Assembly: GCF_000316575.1 (NCBI RefSeq)
Contig: NC_019682.1
Location: 248,001-312,000, forward strand
DNA: 64,000 nt
Direction of reading: 5' to 3'
Source of the DNA: Calothrix sp. PCC 7507
GTDB lineage: Bacteria > Cyanobacteriota > Cyanobacteriia > Cyanobacteriales > Nostocaceae
Position numbers and translations under genes: made by a program
In this document: piece after piece, positions 9,320 to 18,473 of the stretch
Numbering within the stretch: the first letter of the stretch is position 1
How the letters are laid out: each line of letters begins with the position of its first letter
Notes under the pieces: generated by a model
What the model saw: the letters and a program-made list of their open reading frames with translations, nothing else
Database searches by the model: none
What the model was told of the DNA's origin: nothing

Positions 9320-9799
9320 TCAGGGTGTCAATTCCTGAATTAAGTAGTCAAAATAAGGTGCTAACTCCGCAGCATCTTCTAAATTAAACAGGTCTAAAGA
9401 AACTTCCTTCAGACAACGAATTGCTATCACCAAATTAGCGAGGGGAATTTCTAAAGAGTTATACATTTCCTGAACCCCAATAGTGCCAATTTCCGCCAGT
9501 GGCTCGATATCTTGCAGCACTATAGAATATGTAATCAGACGAATATACCAACTTTGGTCACGCAAACAGGAAGACCGATAAATTCTATTTCCACTATTAC
9601 TAGGAGTATCGTGACATCGTTCCCAAAACTTGAGACTGGCCTTTTCTACAATTTTTTGTTCATTTTCTGTCAGAGTTATAGCAATACGCATCCGATAAAA
9701 TCCACCTTCATAAAAGTCACGAATGGCGTTTAACTCACCAGGACTGAGATAGCGAGCTTCACGATCAGCGCTAGCAATTGATTTTGTAATAATGCTCAT
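9320..9799 (-). CDS. Allophycocyanin alpha-type subunit (ApcD paralogue), far-red; tentatively ApcD3
   Basis: 159 residues. It has alpha-type phycobiliprotein features: start MSIITKSIASADREARYLSP, chromophore Cys78 in RSSCLRDQSWY, and helix YFDYLIQELTP at the end. It is the most divergent of the three ApcD-like proteins here (RSSCLRDQS against TASCQRDQG in the other two). It follows apcB2 on the same strand. Immediately upstream of its ATG is a GC-rich tandem repeat (9801-9894) with no evident Shine-Dalgarno sequence, so expression may depend on an unusual start. Paralogue number is uncertain. Confidence 0.88.
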   Translation of the reverse strand: MSIITKSIASADREARYLSPGELNAIRDFYEGGFYRMRIAITLTENEQKIVEKASLKFWERCHDTPSNSGNRIYRSSCLRDQSWYIRLITYSIVLQDIEPLAEIGTIGVQEMYNSLEIPLANLVIAIRCLKEVSLDLFNLEDAAELAPYFDYLIQELTP

Positions 9800-9800
9800 A

Positions 9801-9894
9801 GGGGTTGGGGAACTCGGGGTCCCCTCTGGGGATAAGGGGTAATGGGGATTGGGGAACTCGGGGTCCCCTCTGGGGATAAGGGGTAATGGGGACT
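9801..9894. repeat. Two-copy 44-bp GC-rich tandem repeat at the apcD paralogue start
   Basis: The unit GGGGAACTCGGGGTCCCCTC plus TGGGGATAAGGGGTAATGGG occurs twice, starting at 9807 and 9851. Each copy holds the GGGGTCCCC palindrome. The repeat begins two bases from the start codon of the minus-strand gene at 9799. Confidence 0.85.
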
Positions 9895-9972
9895 AGGGGC
9901 TGGGGAATGAGAAATAAATGAATTATTTAATTTTCACTACTCACCACTCCCTCATTCCTACTCCCCAATTAT

Positions 9973-10458
9973 TTAGCTCAAGCCAGAAGCAATATAGTCG
10001 AAATAGACACCCAGTTCTTTACCCGCATCAGCGCCTACGATGCTTGTGGATACTTCTTTCAAGGCTTGCACCGAGCGGATAGTGGCACCAACAGGAACGC
10101 CCAAAGAGTTGTAAGTTTCTCTCAAGCCATTGAGAATCCGCTCATCCAGAATTGATGGATCACCGGCTAACATGGCATAGGTGGCATAGCGCAGAAAATA
10201 ATCTAAATCACGGATACAAGCTGCATAGCGACGGCAAGTATACATATTGCCACCAGGGCCAGTAATATCCGTATAAAGCAGAGATTTAGCTACTGCTTTA
10301 GTGACAATATTTTTGGCATTAGCACTAACTGTGGTGGCTGCACGAGCGCGTACATCGCCGCTATGGAAATAATTTTGCAGCTTTTCTAAAGAACTACTAT
10401 CTAAGTATTTGCCTTGAACGTCAGAGGAATTAATCAAAGCGGTAATTGCATCTTGCAT
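9973..10458 (-). CDS. apcB2: ApcB2, allophycocyanin beta subunit, far-red paralogue
   Basis: 161 residues with beta-type allophycocyanin features: start [26 protein letters not shown] containing the Asn that is methylated in beta subunits, and the chromophore Cys in [20 protein letters not shown]. It is the only beta-type subunit in the cluster, so it should pair with all three alpha-type subunits here to form far-red allophycocyanin trimers. It lies 238 bp downstream of the alpha-type gene at 10697. Some authors name related proteins ApcF2, so the symbol varies by source. Confidence 0.9.
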   Translation of the reverse strand: MQDAITALINSSDVQGKYLDSSSLEKLQNYFHSGDVRARAATTVSANAKNIVTKAVAKSLLYTDITGPGGNMYTCRRYAACIRDLDYFLRYATYAMLAGDPSILDERILNGLRETYNSLGVPVGATIRSVQALKEVSTSIVGADAGKELGVYFDYIASGLS

Positions 10459-10696
10459 TATTTTTCTCCCGATTTATTTTCTAAATATTTGTAATTAGCA
10501 TTAGGAAAAGATGAAGTAAGAAATTATTTTTTTGAAGTCAGAGTTTAGGACTCAGAATTCAAGATTCAGAATAGTTAAGGAATCAGGCGATCGTTTGATA
10601 AATGAATATTGCCATCATCCTCAACTCCTTCTAATTCATGACTCCCGAGTGCTGAATTCTGACTTTTTAAACTTCAATACTTCATCCTGCACTGTC

Positions 10697-11173
10697 CTAT
10701 GACAACGCTCTAATAATGTAGTCAAAATAAGGGCCTACTTCGACTGCATCTTCCTCACTCATCAGGGATATGGCTTCTTCTTTAACGCAGCGCATAGCCT
10801 CAACGATATTTCTGAGAGGAATTTCTAAATTGTTATACATTTCCTTAATACCAATCGTGCCAATTTCTTCCAGGGGTTTCTCACTCCCTGCCAAGATAGA
10901 ATAGGCAACTAAGCGGACATACCAACCCTGATCGCGTTGGCAGGAAGCTGTTTTGCGTTCATTGCCGCTATTGCTGGGAGTATTAGGACACCGTTCCCAA
11001 AATTTTAAACTGCCATTTTGGACAATCTGTTGTTCGTTCTGCGACAATATTTTAGCAATGCGAATTCGCTGGTCTCCACTTTTCAAAAATTCTTGAAAAA
11101 CTCTTAGCTCTTTAGGGGCAGGATAGCGAGATTCACTATCAGCATTCAAAATCAATTCTGTAACTATGCTCAT
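10697..11173 (-). CDS. Allophycocyanin alpha-type subunit (ApcD paralogue), far-red; tentatively ApcD5
   Basis: 158 residues, start MSIVTELILNADSESRYPAP, chromophore Cys78 in TASCQRDQGWYVRL, end YFDYIIRALS. It is close in sequence to the 173-residue protein encoded at 5857 but has a normal C-terminus. First of the phycobiliprotein genes after psbA3, 61 bp downstream of it and on the same strand, which suggests co-transcription. It would bind phycocyanobilin in a far-red-shifted state within the ApcE2 core. The number ApcD5 is inferred from position, not proven. Confidence 0.88.
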   Translation of the reverse strand: MSIVTELILNADSESRYPAPKELRVFQEFLKSGDQRIRIAKILSQNEQQIVQNGSLKFWERCPNTPSNSGNERKTASCQRDQGWYVRLVAYSILAGSEKPLEEIGTIGIKEMYNNLEIPLRNIVEAMRCVKEEAISLMSEEDAVEVGPYFDYIIRALS

Positions 11174-11234
11174 TGCTTACTCTTTGTTATTTGTTAGTAG
11201 TTAATAGTCACTTGTTTTTTCATTAAACAATTGT

Positions 11235-12326
11235 CTAACTAGCAATTGCAGGCGCTTGAAGTGCAACTGGCACAGGATATGCTTCGCTACTAGCAAGATC
11301 CAGTGGGAAGTTATGAGCATTGCGCTCGTGCATTACTTCAAAGCCCAAGTTTGCCCGATTCAAAACATCAGCCCAAGACGGAAGTACATGACCTTCAGAG
11401 TCGAGAATTGAGTTATTGAAGTTAAATCCATTCAGGTTAAATGCCATTGTGCTAATGCCTAAAGCTGTAGCCCAAATGCAGATTACAGGCCAAGCTGCAA
11501 GGAAGAAATGGAGCGTTCGGCTATTGTTAAAGCTGGCGTACTGAAAAATCAAACGGCCAAAGTAACCGTGCGCCGCGACGATGTTGTAAGTCTCTTCTTC
11601 TTGACCAAATTTATAACCGTAGTTCTGTGATTCGGATTCTGTGGTTTCACGAATCAAGCTAGATGTCACCAGTGAACCGTGCATAGCACAGAACAGGGAA
11701 CCTCCAAGGACTCCAGCCACTCCCAACATGTGGAAGGGATGCATCAAGATATTGTGTTCGGCTTGAAACACAAACATGAAATTGAAAGTACCGCTGATAC
11801 CCATAGGCAAACCATCAGAAAAACTGCCTTGTCCAATGGGATAAATCAAGAATACAGAGGTTGTAGCTGCCAACGGTGCGCTGTAGGCTACGCAAATCCA
11901 AGGACGCATACCAAGCCGGTAAGATAATTCCCATTCACGCCCCATGTAACAACTCAGGGCAGGTATGTAATGAAATGCAATCATTTGGTAGGGACCGCCG
12001 TTGTATAGCCATTCGTCCATAGAGGCGGCTTCCCAGATGGGATAAAAATGTAAGCCAATAGCGTTGGACATGGGGACTACAGCACCGGTAATAATGTTGT
12101 TACCGTAGAGCAGTGAGCCAGCTACTGGTTCGCGGATACCGTCAATGTCTACTGGCGGTGCGGCGATGAAGGCGATGGTGAAGACGCAGACAGAAACTCC
12201 CAAGAGGGGAATCATTAAGACACCAAACCAGCCGATATATAGCCGATTTTCAGTGCTAGTAACCCAATTACAGAACCTTTCCCAGGTTGGAGAACGGCCT
12301 TTTTGGCGTTGCAAAATCGTAGTCAT
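11235..12326 (-). CDS. psbA3: PsbA3, D1 reaction-centre protein of PSII, far-red form
   Basis: The start [20 protein letters not shown] (ATG at 12326) fits D1; an upstream in-frame extension is discarded. The 363-residue product keeps all D1 functional sites: tyrosine Z in [12 protein letters not shown] together with the Asp170 ligand, [13 protein letters not shown] (Glu189, His190, His198), and the C-terminal [14 protein letters not shown] with ligands equivalent to His332, Glu333 and Asp342. It should therefore be a water-oxidising D1, unlike its neighbour Chl[13 protein letters not shown] contrasts with QDREWEL in ChlF. It lies 76 bp downstream of chlF. Confidence 0.93.
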   Translation of the reverse strand: MTTILQRQKGRSPTWERFCNWVTSTENRLYIGWFGVLMIPLLGVSVCVFTIAFIAAPPVDIDGIREPVAGSLLYGNNIITGAVVPMSNAIGLHFYPIWEAASMDEWLYNGGPYQMIAFHYIPALSCYMGREWELSYRLGMRPWICVAYSAPLAATTSVFLIYPIGQGSFSDGLPMGISGTFNFMFVFQAEHNILMHPFHMLGVAGVLGGSLFCAMHGSLVTSSLIRETTESESQNYGYKFGQEEETYNIVAAHGYFGRLIFQYASFNNSRTLHFFLAAWPVICIWATALGISTMAFNLNGFNFNNSILDSEGHVLPSWADVLNRANLGFEVMHERNAHNFPLDLASSEAYPVPVALQAPAIAS

Positions 12327-12402
12327 AAATAATTCAAATTTCAAAAATTTCTTGTTTCTGGGGAAAATCCAAAATGGGATGAAATGGGCACTCCCAAGTA
12401 AT

Positions 12403-13614
12403 TTAAAATTCAAAACTCAACGGTACTGCTTCTCCTGTAGTGAAATTTTCAGAGAAGTTATAAACTTGGCGATCGCTCTCGCCTACCACTTTTATCCCCA
12501 AATTAGCCCAATCAATTGTGTCTGACCAAGTATGAATAACTCGTCCTTGGCTTGTGATTTCTGGCTGTTCAAATGTGAGCTTTTCTAGGTTAAATGCAGC
12601 GATATCAACCCCTAAGGCGGCAGACCAAATACCTGCTACTGGAAAAGCCGCTAGGAAGAAATGCAATTTGCGAGAGTTAGGAAAACTTGCACGCCGCCAT
12701 CCCAACCGCCCCAGATAGAATTGAGCAGACTTAAAGTTGTAGGTTGGATGTTTTTGACCGAGTTTGTAGCCGGCGTTAATCGATTCTGAGTTGCTTTCTT
12801 TGGTACGAATCAAGGTCGATGTCACCAAAGAACCGTGCATCGCACTCATCATTGCACCACCCAATACCCCAATCACTCCTAACTGATGTAACGGACTCAT
12901 CAGAATGTTGTGATCTGCTTGAAACTGGAACATGAAGTTAAAAGTACCGGCAATCCCTAAAGGCATTCCCGCAGAAAAACTGCCTTGCCCAATTGGGTAA
13001 ATTAAGAATACAGAGATGGCTGCAGCAACGGGAGCAGTGAACGCTAGGGAAATCCAGGGACGCATCCCTAGGCGATAGCTCAATTCCCATTCCCGATCTT
13101 GGTAACAGATGATGCTAATCAAAAAGTGCAGCACAATCATTTGATAAGGACCGCCATTGTAAAGCCACTCATCTAAAGAAGCAGCTTCCCAGATGGGGTA
13201 AAAGTGCAGACCAATTGCATCTGATGTCGGTACTACAGCGGCTGAGATAATATTATTGCCGTCGAGTAAAGCACCGGAAATTGGTGAACCCATTCCGTCC
13301 ATGTCTACGGGCGGAGCAGCAATAAAGGCAATGATGAAAACGGTGGTTGCCGTTAAAATAGTGGGAATCATCAGTATGCCAAACCAGCCAACATACAGCC
13401 GATTTTCAATACTCGTCACCCATGAACAAAACTTTTCCCATAAACTAACCTCTTCCCATCTTTCTAAGATGTTCGTTGCTATTGTTTGAAGATTTTGATT
13501 TGCAGGCGCAACCCCCGCTCCATGACAATTAACATTGGCGGGAGCCGCCGCTTTGACTGCCTTGTCTACGCTAACAGTCGAAGTTGCAATTATGCTGTCT
13601 GACTTTGGCGTCAT
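12403..13614 (-). CDS. chlF: ChlF (PsbA4, super-rogue D1), chlorophyll f synthase
   Basis: 403 residues from ATG 13614, which has AAGGA about 9 bases upstream; an in-frame extension to 13698 is less likely. It is a D1 homologue with a long N-terminal tail (1-55) rich in Ala. The QD motif (Gln172-Asp173, QDREWEL) marks chlorophyll f synthases. The Mn-cluster ligands are lost: SFSAG instead of SFSDG, FQADHN instead of FQAEHN, and no [12 protein letters not shown]-terminus (it has [10 protein letters not shown]). The tyrosine Z position (IYPIGQ, Tyr206) and the His in PLHQLGV are kept. Such proteins make chlorophyll f from chlorophyll a in light. It is first in the minus-strand FaRLiP run, divergent from rfpB. 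Confidence 0.95.
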   Translation of the reverse strand: MTPKSDSIIATSTVSVDKAVKAAAPANVNCHGAGVAPANQNLQTIATNILERWEEVSLWEKFCSWVTSIENRLYVGWFGILMIPTILTATTVFIIAFIAAPPVDMDGMGSPISGALLDGNNIISAAVVPTSDAIGLHFYPIWEAASLDEWLYNGGPYQMIVLHFLISIICYQDREWELSYRLGMRPWISLAFTAPVAAAISVFLIYPIGQGSFSAGMPLGIAGTFNFMFQFQADHNILMSPLHQLGVIGVLGGAMMSAMHGSLVTSTLIRTKESNSESINAGYKLGQKHPTYNFKSAQFYLGRLGWRRASFPNSRKLHFFLAAFPVAGIWSAALGVDIAAFNLEKLTFEQPEITSQGRVIHTWSDTIDWANLGIKVVGESDRQVYNFSENFTTGEAVPLSFEF

Positions 13615-14097
13615 GTTAATAGATCCTTGCATAATTAAATAGGAATTCTCTATTGCCACAGTTTCTAAAACTGCAGACAACAGAATAATCTTTTGCACTC
13701 AAACCAAAGCCGCTGAGACAAAAACTACTTCAAGGTCGATGAGAAGGAAGATAAGAAAAAAACATGAAGAACTAATGAAGGAAGTTCATATTTTCACAAA
13801 ACTTAACAATATTAATCATCAAGGTTACGGGTGAAAGACCTACCCCTGATATCTTCAATGACGGCTCTAGAGCTACGTAGAGGTATGAAGAAATTAATAT
13901 CTAAGTCAAATTTTAATTATCAAAATAAGTAAATAAATGTAAATTTGATTGAAGCTGTATAACTTTTGTCTCAAAGAACAGTCAATAATGATTTGGAAAT
14001 AGATTTGTTTAATAATGATTTATTTCTGGGAGTTTCCTAATTATTTGTTTTCCCTCTGATGAAGTCCTAACGTTTAGGTACAGTAGGGTGATGTGGA
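13615..14097. promoter_or_regulatory. Divergent promoter region between chlF and rfpB
   Basis: This 483-bp AT-rich gap separates the chlF run from the regulatory genes and should hold both promoters. The most notable motif is an 11-bp direct repeat, AATAATGATTT, at 13984-13994 and 14011-14021 (27 bp apart start to start), about 80-110 bp upstream of rfpB. Direct repeats with a spacing of a few turns are typical of OmpR-type regulator sites. That RfpB binds here is inference. TTAATAATGAT also occurs near 23701 upstream of psaL2. No gene is seen. Confidence 0.5.
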
Positions 14098-15201
14098 ATG
14101 AGAATTTTACTAGTTGAAGATGACGAGTGTATAGCCAAAACACTTGAACGTGTCCTTGGTAATCAAAACTATGTAGTTGATATCGCGGCTGATGGTCTGC
14201 TTGGTTGGGAGCTAGTAGAAGCTTTTAGCTATGACTTAATTTTGCTAGATATCATCCTGCCCAAATTGGACGGCATAAAACTTTGTCAGAGGTTACGTTC
14301 CCATAATTATCAAACACCTATACTGCTACTGACAGCCCAAAATTCTAGCACTCACAAAGTGATGGGATTAGATGCAGGAGCAGATGATTATGTTGTTAAA
14401 CCTTTTGAACTCTCGGAATTATTAGCTCGAATTCGCGTTTTATTGCGGCGACGAAATTCACCCATATTGTCAGTGATGAAATGGGAAAAACTGCGTATTA
14501 ACTCTGGTAGCTGTGAGGTGACGTATGGTTGTCATGGTTTGAATTTAACGCCTAAGGAGTATCGCTTACTGGAGCTTTTTCTGCGTAACGAGCATATTGT
14601 TTTCAGCCGCAGTGAAATTTTAGACCACCTCTGGTCTATAGAAGAAGCGCCTAAAGAGGATACAGTGACGGCTCACATTAAGGGTTTGCGACAGAAACTA
14701 ACGCAAGCTGGCGCACCAACTGATTTTATTGAAACAGTCTATGGTTTGGGTTATCGTTTGAAAGCATTTGCAGATGAAGAAAAACCTTCTGTAGCTTCAA
14801 GACAGACAAAAAAAAGCCAAAGCAAGAGGAAGCCACAGATTAGGGAAGCATTAGCAGTTGTGTGGGAGAGGCTGAAAGTACACAGTAGCGATCGCTTAGA
14901 AATTATCCAACAAGCTTCACTCGAATTACAAGCCAACAATCTTTCTGAAGAATTACGGAAAAAAGCATATCATGCAGCACATAAGCTAGGGGGAGCTTTG
15001 GGCATTTTTGGCTTTGCAGAAGGTTCACGTCTGGCTAAACACATAGAGCAAATACTGCTATCGCAAATTATTCTTGACCAAAGTGAGGCATTGCGGCTGC
15101 GCCATTTAGTAGAACTTCTTTCTGGGGAACTACAGCAGCCTGCATTTAGAGAATTAGATAAAATACTTTGCCATTATGTTGTAGACGATGTGGGTGAATA
15201 G
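14098..15201 (+). CDS. rfpB: RfpB, DNA-binding response regulator of FaRLiP, with HPt domain
   Basis: 367 residues. Receiver domain 1-117 with acidic pocket EDDE, phospho-acceptor Asp51 and Lys101. A winged-helix OmpR/PhoB-type DNA-binding domain follows at about 125-225 (TPKEYRLLELFLRN, VTAHIKGLRQKL, YGLGYRL). A C-terminal histidine phosphotransfer domain spans about 245-355 with His295 in AAHKLGGALGIFGF. RfpB is the transcription activator of FaRLiP genes. Described RfpB proteins have a second receiver domain; none is present before the stop here, and a heptamer repeat follows the stop at once. It is first in the rfpB-rfpA-rfpC run. The name rests on context plus domains. Confidence 0.85.
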   Translation: MRILLVEDDECIAKTLERVLGNQNYVVDIAADGLLGWELVEAFSYDLILLDIILPKLDGIKLCQRLRSHNYQTPILLLTAQNSSTHKVMGLDAGADDYVVKPFELSELLARIRVLLRRRNSPILSVMKWEKLRINSGSCEVTYGCHGLNLTPKEYRLLELFLRNEHIVFSRSEILDHLWSIEEAPKEDTVTAHIKGLRQKLTQAGAPTDFIETVYGLGYRLKAFADEEKPSVASRQTKKSQSKRKPQIREALAVVWERLKVHSSDRLEIIQQASLELQANNLSEELRKKAYHAAHKLGGALGIFGFAEGSRLAKHIEQILLSQIILDQSEALRLRHLVELLSGELQQPAFRELDKILCHYVVDDVGE

Positions 15202-15276
15202 GACTGGGGATTGGGGATTGGGAGAGAATAATTGATGATCCTTGACTCTTGACTCCTGACTCTTGACAAACAACAA

Positions 15277-17913
15277 ATGACAAATGACAAACAACAAAAG
15301 CCTATCGACTCCTTAGAAGCGTTGCTACACCGGATGATGAACCGTATTCGTCAATCCCTAGAGTTGCCAGCAATACTTTCAGGAACAGTTGCCGAAGTAC
15401 GTATATTCTTGGGTACTGACCGTGTCAAGGTGTATCGTTTTGATGCAGATGCTAGCGGTGAGGTTGTGGCTGAGTCAGTGGACTGCGATCGCTTACCATC
15501 TCTACTAGGACAACACTTTCCCGCTGAAGATATTCCACTTGCAGCGCGTGAGTTGTTTCTAAGAGCTAGACAGCGCTCCATTGTGGATGTTGCAGCCCAG
15601 CAAATTGGGGTGAGTCCCTTAGATTGTCCGGAAACTACTGAGTCACTTGATGAAAATGATATCCGGTTTCGAGCGGTAGACCCATGTCATGTGGAATACC
15701 TGACCTCAATGGGAGTCCAATCTTCTCTAGTAGTGCCAATTTTGCATCGTGACCAATTATGGGGGTTGTTGGTATCTCATCACAGTTCGCCGCGAGAGGT
15801 GAGGGAACGGGAATTACAGGTAGTGCAACTGGTTGCAGATCAATTATCAATTGCGATCGCTCAAAATACCCTCCTCGAACAAACCCGCGCCCAAGCTGAC
15901 CAAGAAGCCACAATTAACCGCGTGGCCAAGCTACTGCATTCCATGACCGAAATGCAGTTACAACAAGCGCTGGAGTTGACTATATCTGCTTTACAATCTG
16001 CTGGGGGCAGAATTTATATCGCTCCTCAAAACCCAGGTGAGGCGGCTCAGGTGTTTAGCTGTGGAGATTGGGGAGCAGGGGAGCAGGGAGCAGGGAGCAG
16101 AGGGGAGGATCTTCTCCCCTGCCCCCTGCCCCCTGCCCCTCTGCCTCTTTCCATGCCCAATCCCTTGATCCTCTTCGAGGAGCATCCTGGTTGGCAACAG
16201 TGGTTAAACATCGAGGCGACTGTTGGCAAAGGAAAACAAGTGTGGGCAATTACCGATTTATATCAAGCCGCACTACAGTCAGACCTGGCACAGGCGTTTT
16301 TTGATGTGGGGATTCGCAGCTTATTGGTTATTTGCTTGCAATATCGGCAGCAGATATTGGGTTACTTAACTATTTTTCGTCATGAAATAGACACAGAAAC
16401 CCTTTGGGCGCGACGAACTGACCGTGATGATCTGCGACATCAGCGTCCAGTTCAATCCTTTGAAGTATGGCGAGAGTTAAAGCAGAGTCAAGCCCAAGAA
16501 TGGAAAACCGCAGAAATTGAACTCGCCCAAGCTTTGGGTAGTCACTTTGCTATGGCAATTCATCAATATGAACTGTATCAGCAAGTTCACGCCCTGAATG
16601 CTGACTTGCAGCAAGATATTGAAGAACGCAAGCAAGCAGAGAAAAAAATCTCTGCCTTGAATGCCAAACTAGAGCAGCGAGTACAGGAGCGAACGGCAGA
16701 GTTACAGCGGGCGAATGAAAGATTGCTGCGGGAAATGAGCGATCGCGAACAGGCACTACGCGATCGCCAGCAAACACAAGCCTCTCTAGAACGCCTCAGC
16801 CGACAGAGCGAGTTAATTTTAAACTCCGCAGGTGAAGGAATTTACGGTTTAAATTCCCAAGGTAAAATCACCTTTGTTAATCCAGCAGCAGCCAGAATGC
16901 TTTTATCTGGGGTGAAAGGACTAAAAAATCAGTTGATGCACAGGATTGTGAACCATTCCCAACCCGACGGCACTCCCTATTGCTGGGAAGAAAATCCCAT
17001 TCGCGCCACTCTGGAAACTGGGGCAGTACAACATATTTCTGATGACATATTTTATCGTTGTGATGGGTCGAAATTTCCAGTCGAGTATGTGAGTACACCT
17101 ATTAGAGAACAAGGCAATATTGTCGGCGCAGTAGTCATATTTAAGGATATTACCGAGCGACAGATAGTCGAACGAATGAAGGATGAGTTTGTCTCAGTGG
17201 TAAGTCACGAACTACGGACACCTCTCACCTCAATTCGCAGCGCCTTAGGTTTACTAGCACGTGGTTCCTTGAACAATCAACCAGAAAAAAGTCAGCGGAT
17301 GTTGGAAATTGCCTTTGATAACACTAACCGTTTGGTGCGTCTGATTAACGACATCCTGGATATTGAACGCATCAATTCCGGTAAAGTAACGATGCATAAA
17401 CAGATATGCGATGCATCTAACTTGATGAGTCAAGCGGTGGATGAAATGCGGGCAATGGCTGAAAAAGCAGAGATTAACCTAGAATTAACAATCCTTTGGG
17501 TGCAGTTATGGGCAGATCCAGATCGCATCATCCAAACACTCACCAACTTACTCAGCAACGCGATCAAATTTTCATCTGCAGATTCTACAGTTTGGTTGAG
17601 CGCCGAAATCAAGACTAGGGAAGAAATAAATACAAAAGTCACAAAAGGAATTAGTTCTTCCTGTGACTTTAGCCCGTCCAACATCCTATTCCAAGTAAAA
17701 GACCAGGGGCGAGGAATTCCTGAGGATAAACTGGAAACGATTTTTGACCGATTTCAGCAGGTCGATGCCTCTAACTCGCGTCATCAAGGGGGAACTGGCT
17801 TAGGATTAGCCATATGCCGCAGTATTGTACAACAGCACGGAGGCCAGATTTGGGCAGAAAGTACTTTAGGCAAAGGTAGTACATTTTATTTCACATTACC
17901 TGTTAGTCATTAG
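15277..17913 (+). CDS. rfpA: RfpA, far-red phytochrome histidine kinase (FaRLiP sensor)
   Basis: 878 residues. It is a knotless phytochrome with no N-terminal PAS. GAF about 20-205 with FPAEDIP and the bilin-binding Cys137 in DPCHVEYLTSMGV. PHY-type domain about 215-430, a coiled coil about 435-505, PAS about 508-630, then a histidine kinase with His644 in VVSHELRTPLTS and an ATPase with RGIPEDKLE and GGTGLGLAI. It senses far-red light and starts the RfpA-RfpC-RfpB relay. Residues about 263-296 (GDWGAGEQGAGSRGEDLLPC and on) come from a repeat inserted in frame. The ATG and first residues MTNDKQQ lie in a TGACAAA repeat, with no clear Shine-Dalgarno. Confidence 0.95.
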   Translation: MTNDKQQKPIDSLEALLHRMMNRIRQSLELPAILSGTVAEVRIFLGTDRVKVYRFDADASGEVVAESVDCDRLPSLLGQHFPAEDIPLAARELFLRARQRSIVDVAAQQIGVSPLDCPETTESLDENDIRFRAVDPCHVEYLTSMGVQSSLVVPILHRDQLWGLLVSHHSSPREVRERELQVVQLVADQLSIAIAQNTLLEQTRAQADQEATINRVAKLLHSMTEMQLQQALELTISALQSAGGRIYIAPQNPGEAAQVFSCGDWGAGEQGAGSRGEDLLPCPLPPAPLPLSMPNPLILFEEHPGWQQWLNIEATVGKGKQVWAITDLYQAALQSDLAQAFFDVGIRSLLVICLQYRQQILGYLTIFRHEIDTETLWARRTDRDDLRHQRPVQSFEVWRELKQSQAQEWKTAEIELAQALGSHFAMAIHQYELYQQVHALNADLQQDIEERKQAEKKISALNAKLEQRVQERTAELQRANERLLREMSDREQALRDRQQTQASLERLSRQSELILNSAGEGIYGLNSQGKITFVNPAAARMLLSGVKGLKNQLMHRIVNHSQPDGTPYCWEENPIRATLETGAVQHISDDIFYRCDGSKFPVEYVSTPIREQGNIVGAVVIFKDITERQIVERMKDEFVSVVSHELRTPLTSIRSALGLLARGSLNNQPEKSQRMLEIAFDNTNRLVRLINDILDIERINSGKVTMHKQICDASNLMSQAVDEMRAMAEKAEINLELTILWVQLWADPDRIIQTLTNLLSNAIKFSSADSTVWLSAEIKTREEINTKVTKGISSSCDFSPSNILFQVKDQGRGIPEDKLETIFDRFQQVDASNSRHQGGTGLGLAICRSIVQQHGGQIWAESTLGKGSTFYFTLPVSH
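16064..16150. repeat. Inverted, G/C-rich repeat inserted in the rfpA coding sequence
   Basis: GGGGAGCAGGGAGCAGG-type units on one arm face CCCCTGCCCCCTGCCCC on the other, around GAGGATCTTCTC, so the segment can form a long hairpin. Near-identical CCCCCTGCCCCCTGCTCCC sequence occurs between genes at 40728-40766. The insertion keeps the frame and adds about 34 Gly- and Pro-rich residues to RfpA. Confidence 0.85.
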
Positions 17914-17980
17914 TCATTTACAAATGACAAAGGACAAATAACAACTAACAAATGAACAACCAGCAACCAACAACTAACAA

Positions 17981-18358
17981 ATGAATAAACGCATCTTGAT
18001 TATTGATGATGAAGAAGATATCCGGGAAACTACTCAGATATGTTTAGAGATAGCTAATGAATGGGAAGTGATGACAGCTGGTTCTGGTAGAGAAGGGTTG
18101 CTCAAAGCTGCTTCTGAACACCCAGATGTGATTCTCTTAGATGTGATGATGCCAGATATGGATGGGTTGACGACCTTGGAGAATCTGCAAGCAAATCCTA
18201 AAACTCAGAATATTCCTGTGATTTTGTTAACAGCAAAAGCACAAGCTGCAGAACAGCGTCAGTTTACTAAACTAAAGGTGGCAGCAGTAATTACTAAACC
18301 TTACGACCCCTTCACCTTGTCTGAGCAAGTAACACAGGCGTTGATAACTGATGACTGA
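17981..18358 (+). CDS. rfpC: RfpC, CheY-like phosphorelay receiver protein of FaRLiP
   Basis: 125 residues forming a single receiver domain: acidic pair DDEE at 9-12, phospho-acceptor Asp54 in ILLDVMMPDMDG, Thr in LLTAKA and Lys in ITKPYDP. No output domain is present. RfpC is the stand-alone receiver thought to carry phosphate between RfpA and RfpB. It is 67 bp downstream of rfpA on the same strand. The spacer is made of TGACAAAT- and CAACTAACAAA-like repeat units, and the ATG lies at the end of one. The name follows from gene neighbourhood and domain content. Confidence 0.9.
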   Translation: MNKRILIIDDEEDIRETTQICLEIANEWEVMTAGSGREGLLKAASEHPDVILLDVMMPDMDGLTTLENLQANPKTQNIPVILLTAKAQAAEQRQFTKLKVAAVITKPYDPFTLSEQVTQALITDD

Positions 18359-18473
18359 TAACTGTTCACTGTTCACTGATAAATGTAACCTTTCATTAAG
18401 AAAGTAGTTTCCTTCATAGGTTCTTCATTTTTATTTCCTATTCTCTCCAAAGAAAGAGTTTTTCAGCTAATTA

